A stretch of DNA of 10,933 nt from Streptomyces sp. NRRL WC-3618 (GTDB taxonomy: Bacteria; Actinomycetota; Actinomycetes; Streptomycetales; Streptomycetaceae): contig NZ_LGDW01000104.1 in assembly GCF_001280005.1 (NCBI RefSeq), forward strand, positions 1 to 10,933, in the 5' to 3' direction. Positions 5,867-10,933 of this stretch are shown here, piece by piece. The notes under the pieces were generated by a model that did no database searches, was not told the DNA's origin, and saw nothing but the letters and a program-made list of their open reading frames with translations. Numbering within the stretch: the stretch's first letter is position 1; the number at the start of each line of letters is the position of its first letter. The position numbers and the translations under genes are program-made.

Positions 5867-6841
5867 GTGGCCGGCAAGCCGACGAGCGAGCAGCGCACAG
5901 GTCTGCTGAACGGCTTCGCCGCATACGGGATGTGGGGCCTCGTCCCGCTCTTCTGGCCGCTGCTGAAGCCGGCCGGAGCGGTCGAGATCCTGGCCCACCG
6001 GATGGTGTGGTCGCTCGCCTTCGTCGGCATCGCCCTTCTGGCGCTGCGCCGCTGGGCCTGGGCGGGCGAGCTGCTGCGGCAACCGCGCCGACTGGCACTG
6101 ATCACGGTCGCCGCGGCGCTCATCACGGTCAACTGGGGCGTCTACATCTGGGCCGTGAACAGCGGACACGTGGTCGAGGCCTCGCTCGGCTACTTCATCA
6201 ACCCGCTCGTCACCATCGCCATGGGCGTGCTCCTGCTGAAGGAAAGGCTGCGGCCGGTGCAGTGGACGGCGGTCGGCGTCTGTCTGGCCGCGGTACTCGT
6301 CCTGACGGTCGGCTACGGCCGGCCGCCCTGGATCTCCCTGTGCCTGGCCTTCTCCTTCGCCACGTACGGCCTGGTGAAGAAGAAGGTCAACCTGGGCGGG
6401 GTGGAGTCGCTGGCCGCTGAGACCGCGGTCCAGTTCCTGCCCGCGCTGGCGTATCTGCTGTGGCTGGGCGGCCGGGGCGAGGCGACCTTCGGCGCGGAGG
6501 GCGTGGGGCACGCGGCCCTGCTCGCGGCGACCGGCATCGTGACCGCCCTCCCGCTGGTCTGCTTCGGCGCGGCGGCGATACGGGTGCCGTTGTCGACGCT
6601 GGGCCTGCTCCAGTACATGGCCCCCGTCTTCCAGTTCCTCCTGGGCGTCTTCTACTTCCACGAGGCCATGCCCCCGGAGCGCTGGGCGGGGTTCGCCCTG
6701 GTGTGGCTGGCCCTGATCCTCCTGACGTGGGACGCGCTGCGGGCGGCCCGGCGGGGGGCGCGGGCGCTCAGGGCCGGGGTCGACTCGACGATGCCCGCTC
6801 CGCCGGTGATGGACGCCGCGACGCAGGACGTACGCGGCTGA
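5867..6841 (+). CDS. rarD: RarD-type EamA/DMT-superfamily permease
   Basis: Inner-membrane protein of 324 aa with about ten hydrophobic segments, from GLLNGFAAYGMWGLVPLFW (residues 12-30) to AGFALVWLALILLTWDAL (274-291). The segments VNWGVYIWAVNSGHVVEASLGYFINP (88-113) and LKERLRPVQW (124-133) are typical of the RarD subgroup (historically the 'chloramphenicol-sensitive protein' family) of drug/metabolite transporters. Substrate is not known for most members. I chose GTG 5867 because GAGGGGAG at 5853-5860 lies six bases upstream and a possible promoter would start RNA near 5846. The in-frame GTG at 5819 would add 16 polar residues and would lie upstream of that RNA start. The C-terminal tail after about residue 293 is an Arg/Ala-rich, then Pro/Ala-rich cytoplasmic extension. 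It stands alone between a terminator and a repeat-containing gap. Confidence 0.9.
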   Translation: MAGKPTSEQRTGLLNGFAAYGMWGLVPLFWPLLKPAGAVEILAHRMVWSLAFVGIALLALRRWAWAGELLRQPRRLALITVAAALITVNWGVYIWAVNSGHVVEASLGYFINPLVTIAMGVLLLKERLRPVQWTAVGVCLAAVLVLTVGYGRPPWISLCLAFSFATYGLVKKKVNLGGVESLAAETAVQFLPALAYLLWLGGRGEATFGAEGVGHAALLAATGIVTALPLVCFGAAAIRVPLSTLGLLQYMAPVFQFLLGVFYFHEAMPPERWAGFALVWLALILLTWDALRAARRGARALRAGVDSTMPAPPVMDAATQDVRG

Positions 6842-6863
6842 CGGCGGCGCCATGGCTGGCGTT

Positions 6864-6915
6864 ACGTCGGGTGCTACGTCGGGTGCTACGGCGGGCGTTT
6901 ACAGCGGGCCGCTGT
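6864..6915. repeat. 12-bp tandem repeat ending in a palindrome
   Basis: ACGTCGGGTGCT occurs twice in tandem (6864-6875, 6876-6887), followed by diverged units ACGGCGGGCGTT (6888-6899) and TACAGCGGGCCG (6900-6911). The last unit overlaps a hairpin, ACAGCG-GGC-CGCTGT (6901-6915). The block fills about half of the 101-base gap between the permease and the VOC gene. The hairpin could end the permease transcript; the role of the repeats is unknown. Confidence 0.6.
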
Positions 6916-6942
6916 CAGTGCGACGCGTTATAAGTGGTCCTC

Positions 6943-7437
6943 ATGACACAGACGCCCGCACAGACTCCCACCCCCACCCCCAGCGCCACCCCCGTGCACT
7001 GGAAGCTGGTCATCGACTGCGCCGACCCGCACGCGCAGGCCGACTTCTGGGCTGCCACGCTCGCGTACACGGTCGAGGATCACAGCGCGCTGGTCGAACG
7101 CCTGCTGGGCCTCGGTGCCGTACCGGCCGAGCTGACCGTCGAGTCGCACGGCCGCCGTGCCTGGCGGGACCTGGCCGCCGTACGGCATCCGGGTGACCCG
7201 TACGAGGAGGAGAGCGGGACCGGGCTCGGGCGGCGGCTGCTGTTCCAGCGCGTGCCGGAGCCGAAGACGGGCAAGAACCGGCTCCACCTCGATCTGCACC
7301 CCGGGCCGGAGCGACGCGCGGCGGAGGTCGAGCGCCTGACGGGGCTGGGGGCGGCCGTGCTGCGGGAGGTGCGGGAGGCGGGCGGCGAGTGGGTCGTGAT
7401 GACCGACCCGGAGGGGAACGAATACTGCGTGCACTAG
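6943..7437 (+). CDS. VOC-superfamily (glyoxalase-like) protein
   Basis: Protein of 164 aa with one vicinal-oxygen-chelate domain, of the kind often annotated glyoxalase/bleomycin resistance-like. After a Thr/Pro-rich N-terminus (residues 1-17) the first strand HWKLVIDCADP (19-29) is followed by HAQADFWAATLAYTV, then the second half, with NRLHLDLHP (112-120), a helix, and the family-typical ending VVMTDPEGNEYCVH (151-164). H19, H115 and E160 stand where metal or substrate ligands usually lie, but the specific reaction cannot be told. The start is uncertain: ATG 6943 has no good ribosome binding site, but TATAAG at 6929-6934 is a good -10 box that would begin the RNA at about 6941-6943, consistent with a leaderless message. 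GTG 6934 is in frame three codons earlier. Confidence 0.82.
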   Translation: MTQTPAQTPTPTPSATPVHWKLVIDCADPHAQADFWAATLAYTVEDHSALVERLLGLGAVPAELTVESHGRRAWRDLAAVRHPGDPYEEESGTGLGRRLLFQRVPEPKTGKNRLHLDLHPGPERRAAEVERLTGLGAAVLREVREAGGEWVVMTDPEGNEYCVH

Positions 7438-7496
7438 TCATGTCCATGTTCATTCGCGTTCATCCGATATGCGAACTCCCTGTCCAGATAGTGCTC

Positions 7497-8547
<1,051 letters not shown>

Positions 8548-8581
8548 CGCGCACAGCCATGGTCCAACTCCCCCGTACCGC

Positions 8582-8667
8582 ACTGACGATGGCATCGTAT
8601 GGATGTCAAGATCAGTGATTCAGTACGACAGTTCGTCGGTACGTCGAACGTCGGTACGGGGGAAGGA
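8582..8667 (+). promoter_or_regulatory. Lipoprotein gene upstream region: promoter candidate and direct repeat
   Basis: CTGACG (8582-8587) and CAAGAT (8606-8611), 18 bp apart, form a possible promoter. Beyond it CGTCGGTACG occurs twice (8634-8643 and 8649-8658) with a 15-bp period. The ribosome binding site GGAAGGA is at 8661-8667. The direct repeat could bind a regulator downstream of the RNA start. All functional assignments here are inferred. Confidence 0.4.
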
Positions 8668-8674
8668 ACGTCAA

Positions 8675-10108
8675 ATGCGCAGGGCGAGTACGAGAGTGAT
8701 GGCGGCCGTCGTGGCGGGGCTGGTCCTCGCCGGATGTGCCGGATGCGGCGGATCCGCGGAGCCCGAGAAGGCCACGCGATCCGCTGCTGCCGGTGATCCC
8801 AAGGCAGACGGTCAACCGGTGGGCAAGCTCGCCGAGTTGACCGTCCCCGCCGCCTACGACGCCGACCGCGGCTGGGACCAGGAGCTGCCCTGGGTACGGA
8901 AGGGCGCCGACACCGCGCCCGTCGCCGTCGCCCCCGTCTCGGGGACCGTCGCGTACCTGGTCGCCGACCAGGCCGAGATGTACATGCAGGTACGCCGGGC
9001 CACCACGGGCAAGGTGCTGTGGACCAGCGCCCCCTGGACCCCACCGGGGACGCTGGACGACTCCGGGGGCAACGACCCCGCCGCCATCGCGCCCGCGTCG
9101 GTGACCGCCGTGAACGCGGGCGGGCGCGAGTACTTCGTCGCGTGGGCGCACGGAATGGACGGCAAGGACGCGTTGCACGACGGCAAGGAGATCATCCAGG
9201 CCGTGGTGTACGCGGCGGACGCCTCCGGCGACGCGGTCACCCCGCTCCGCAGCGTCGACATCCCCGTGCGGGTCGGCCCCGCCGGCACCCCCCAGGGCGA
9301 GATCGTCGTCCGTGACGGGGGCGCGGGCCGGGCCCTCTTCAGCTGGAACGACGGCTACGAGAGCCACGCGGCGACCATCGGCGTCGCGAGCCGCGAGGTG
9401 ACGACGTGGGGCCCGGACGCGGGCACAGTCGTCGGGGTCACCGGGAAGGGGCCCCTGGCGAATGTCTCCGCCGGCGGGTTCGGCGTGTCCGGCGGCTGGT
9501 CCAGCAAGGACGCGACCCCCGAGGGCGCCGCCGCCGAACGGTCCGCCGGCTTCGGCTCCAAGGTCGTCAACGGCACCGCGGAGACGGTCGCGGACGGCAA
9601 GGTCGTCGCCTCCTGGGTCCCGTCGAAGGGCGCCGACGAGGACGGCACCGAGGAGACCGTGCGGACCGTGCACGACGCCGCGACCGGCAAGGTCCTGCTG
9701 CGCGCCGAGTGCCGCGACCGCACACTCACACAGCCGTTCGACCGCGACGACACCGTCCTCGGCGACAGCGTCCTGACGTCCGCATCCCCCAACAGCCGCT
9801 ATCTCTCCTACGGTTGGATGCTCTTCGACCTCCAGAAGGGCAGCGCGGCCTGTCTCGCCGCGGGCGCGGGCGGGGACAAGGGCCGCAAGGACATGCTGAT
9901 CGACTCCGTCCGCGACGACGGCACGGCGTACGGCACCGTCACGGGCTCGGACCCGCGCGTCGCCGTCGAGATCCCGGCCTCGACAGGCACACCGAAGGCC
10001 CTGCCGACCGGCACGGAGGTACCCGCGTACACACCGGCCGGGGCGGGCATCTTCCTCACCTGGAGCGAGGGCGGCGGAATCCTCGTCTCGGGGCGCGCGG
10101 AGCGTTGA
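8675..10108 (+). CDS. Secreted lipoprotein with probable PQQ-like beta-propeller fold, function unknown
   Basis: Lipoprotein of 477 aa. The N-terminus has a double arginine (R2, R3), a hydrophobic stretch and the lipobox LAGC, with C21 the predicted lipid-modified residue. A linker rich in Ala, Gly and charged residues (about 25-50) would tether the domain outside the membrane. The body has repeated strand-turn elements such as [11 protein letters not shown] (111-121), two copies of a TGKVL motif and several GxxxY/V-D stretches, suggesting a beta-propeller or PQQ-like repeat domain. I do not recognise a named family or an active site. Start ATG 8675 has GGAAGGA seven bases upstream; an in-frame ATG at 8603 would put 24 polar residues before the signal and is rejected. 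The amidase frame opens at its stop codon, so the two may be co-transcribed. It may be a binding or cell-envelope protein. Confidence 0.85.
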   Translation: MRRASTRVMAAVVAGLVLAGCAGCGGSAEPEKATRSAAAGDPKADGQPVGKLAELTVPAAYDADRGWDQELPWVRKGADTAPVAVAPVSGTVAYLVADQAEMYMQVRRATTGKVLWTSAPWTPPGTLDDSGGNDPAAIAPASVTAVNAGGREYFVAWAHGMDGKDALHDGKEIIQAVVYAADASGDAVTPLRSVDIPVRVGPAGTPQGEIVVRDGGAGRALFSWNDGYESHAATIGVASREVTTWGPDAGTVVGVTGKGPLANVSAGGFGVSGGWSSKDATPEGAAAERSAGFGSKVVNGTAETVADGKVVASWVPSKGADEDGTEETVRTVHDAATGKVLLRAECRDRTLTQPFDRDDTVLGDSVLTSASPNSRYLSYGWMLFDLQKGSAACLAAGAGGDKGRKDMLIDSVRDDGTAYGTVTGSDPRVAVEIPASTGTPKALPTGTEVPAYTPAGAGIFLTWSEGGGILVSGRAER

Positions 10109-10933
10109 GCCCGGCAGCAGAAGGGCGTTTCGCCGATCCCACATACCTCGCGGATCCCGCGTACCTCGCGGATCTCACGGTTCTGGAGATCGCCGCCGCT
10201 GTGCGGGGGCGGGAAGTGACCGCCGTCGAGGTCGTCACGGCCGCGCTCGCACGGATCGCCGTCGTGGAGCCGGAGCTGTGCGCGTTCGCGGACGTGTGGG
10301 GCGAGGCGGCGGTGCGGCGGGCACACGAGGTCGACGTACGGGTCGCCGCAGGTGAGCGGTTGCCGCTCGCGGGCGTGCCGATCGCGGTCAAGGGGCGGTA
10401 CGGGGAGCGGGCGGCGGACGCGGTGCGGCTGATCGCGGCCGGGTGTGTGCCGGTGGGCGCAACGTCCGTTCCGGCACCCGGTTCCGGAACTCCCTGGCAA
10501 ACATGGGGGCTTGGGGCCGGAGGGCCGACGATCAACCCATGGCGGCCAGACCGGGTGCCCGGCGGTTCGTCGGCCGGGGCCGCGGCGGCTGTGGCGGCGG
10601 GCCTGGTCCCCCTCGCCACCGGCGCGGACGGGGCGGGGTCCATCCGCATCCCGGCCGCCTGGTGCGGGGTGTTCGGCCTCAAGTCGACGAACGGACGCCT
10701 GCCGCATCCCGACCGAACGGGGCTGAGCACGGTCGGGGCGATCGCTCGCCGGGCGGCGGACCTGGAGGCGTACTGGCGGTGCGTGGGTGGGGGCGGCGCC
10801 GGCGCGGTGGAGGGGGCGGTGGGTGCGGCAGACATGGGGGATGCGGCGGGGGGGGGACGGGGGGGCAGTGGGGGGGGGGGGGGGGGGGGGGGAGGGCCCC
10901 GCACCGCCCCCTTGTTCGGATTCCCTGGGGTTG
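10105..10933 (+). CDS. Amidase-signature enzyme (partial, runs off window end)
   Basis: First ~276 residues of an amidase-signature (GatA-like) hydrolase, which cleaves C-N amide bonds through a Ser-cisSer-Lys triad. From the TTG at 10105: catalytic K96 in [26 protein letters not shown] with cis-Ser S155, and [21 protein letters not shown] with nucleophile S179. The 24-residue distance between the two serines is the family standard. The stretch from K96 to S155 (59 residues) is about 10 shorter than in malonamidase E2. The start is uncertain: TTG 10105 overlaps the lipoprotein stop (TTGA) but GGAG lies only 2 bases before it; GTG 10201 or 10216 are alternatives. Residues after about 227 become Gly/Ala-rich and pass through a 23-G run, after which the frame stays open ([11 protein letters not shown]) to the edge. 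The substrate is unknown. Confidence 0.85.
   Translation, partial: MSPAAEGRFADPTYLADPAYLADLTVLEIAAAVRGREVTAVEVVTAALARIAVVEPELCAFADVWGEAAVRRAHEVDVRVAAGERLPLAGVPIAVKGRYGERAADAVRLIAAGCVPVGATSVPAPGSGTPWQTWGLGAGGPTINPWRPDRVPGGSSAGAAAAVAAGLVPLATGADGAGSIRIPAAWCGVFGLKSTNGRLPHPDRTGLSTVGAIARRAADLEAYWRCVGGGGAGAVEGAVGAADMGDAAGGGRGGSGGGGGGGGGPRTAPLFGFPGV
10144..10174. repeat. In-frame 18-bp duplication in the amidase N-terminus
   Basis: TACCTCGCGGATC occurs at 10144-10156 and 10162-10174, a period of 18 bases or six codons, giving YLADPA followed by YLADLT. CGCGG-ATC-CCGCG (10149-10161) is also an inverted repeat. This is probably a small slippage duplication near the variable N-terminus. Confidence 0.65.
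10870..10892 (+). repeat. 23-base poly-G tract inside the amidase frame
   Basis: An uninterrupted run of 23 G lies in a longer G-rich stretch (10794-10896) that also has runs of 5 to 9 G at 10816, 10848 and 10859. In the amidase frame it encodes polyglycine. Runs of this length are rare even in high-GC genomes and are prone to slippage, to G-quadruplex formation and to sequencing error, so the frame beyond it is not certain. Confidence 0.9.

Noticed and set aside
5522..6853. 443-codon open frame on the - strand over the permease and the end of the NmrA-like gene
   Set aside because: Arg/Gln/His-rich low-complexity translation that crosses a strong terminator and two clear + strand genes; a GC-driven shadow.
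6852..7196. Possible small protein starting MAGVTSGATSGATAG
   Set aside because: It is the translation of the 12-bp repeats continuing out of frame into the VOC gene, without a ribosome binding site.
8612..10144. 510-codon open frame on the - strand opposite the lipoprotein
   Set aside because: No motifs or ribosome binding site; the + strand frame has a lipobox signal and a well-placed ribosome binding site.
10056..10904. - strand frame rich in proline at the right end
   Set aside because: The polyproline comes from reading the poly-G tract in reverse, and the opposite frame has the full amidase signature.

Overview
The window is chromosomal DNA of a Streptomyces or close actinobacterial relative. 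The evidence is a very high GC content with G/C in third codon positions, GTG and possible TTG starts preceded by AAGGAGG-like ribosome binding sites, the family-typical intergenic repeat with core CCTCAAACGCCGG, and a secreted M28 aminopeptidase that matches the Streptomyces griseus enzyme residue by residue at its catalytic and metal sites. It holds nine genes, eight on the + strand and one on the - strand. It looks like core chromosome. I see no phage, transposase, CRISPR, tRNA, rRNA or toxin-antitoxin signature.

Left part (1-4320): about 380 bases without a gene carry three copies, spaced about 100 bases apart, of a Streptomyces intergenic repeat. A NarL/LuxR-type response regulator follows (380-1039); no sensor kinase lies within the window. 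A leader with a strong stem-loop precedes korA and korB (1223-4271), an 8-nt-overlapping pair encoding the two subunits of a ferredoxin-dependent 2-oxoglutarate oxidoreductase. Hairpins lie between korB and the convergent gene beyond it and inside that gene's 3' end.

Middle (4320-6841): a single-cysteine HxlR/DUF24 regulator is transcribed away from an NAD(P)-binding NmrA/QOR2-like reductase. The 90-bp space between them holds nested dyads that could be the shared operator. This resembles the ytfH/ytfG pair of E. coli and qorR/qor2 of Corynebacterium, which are quinone/thiol-stress modules. A strong terminator and a 38-bp two-level palindrome then precede a RarD-type EamA permease.

Right part (6842-10933): a small VOC-fold protein that may be translated from a leaderless mRNA, the secreted aminopeptidase (without the C-terminal extension of the S. 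griseus precursor), a lipoprotein with a probable beta-propeller fold, and an amidase-signature enzyme that starts inside the lipoprotein stop region and runs off the right edge. The amidase reading frame passes through an uninterrupted 23-G tract near the window end, the most unusual single piece of sequence here.

No entirely new multi-gene system is evident. The items most worth following are the HxlR operator cluster, the 38-bp palindrome, the korAB leader hairpin, the tandem repeat array and the poly-G tract in the amidase.
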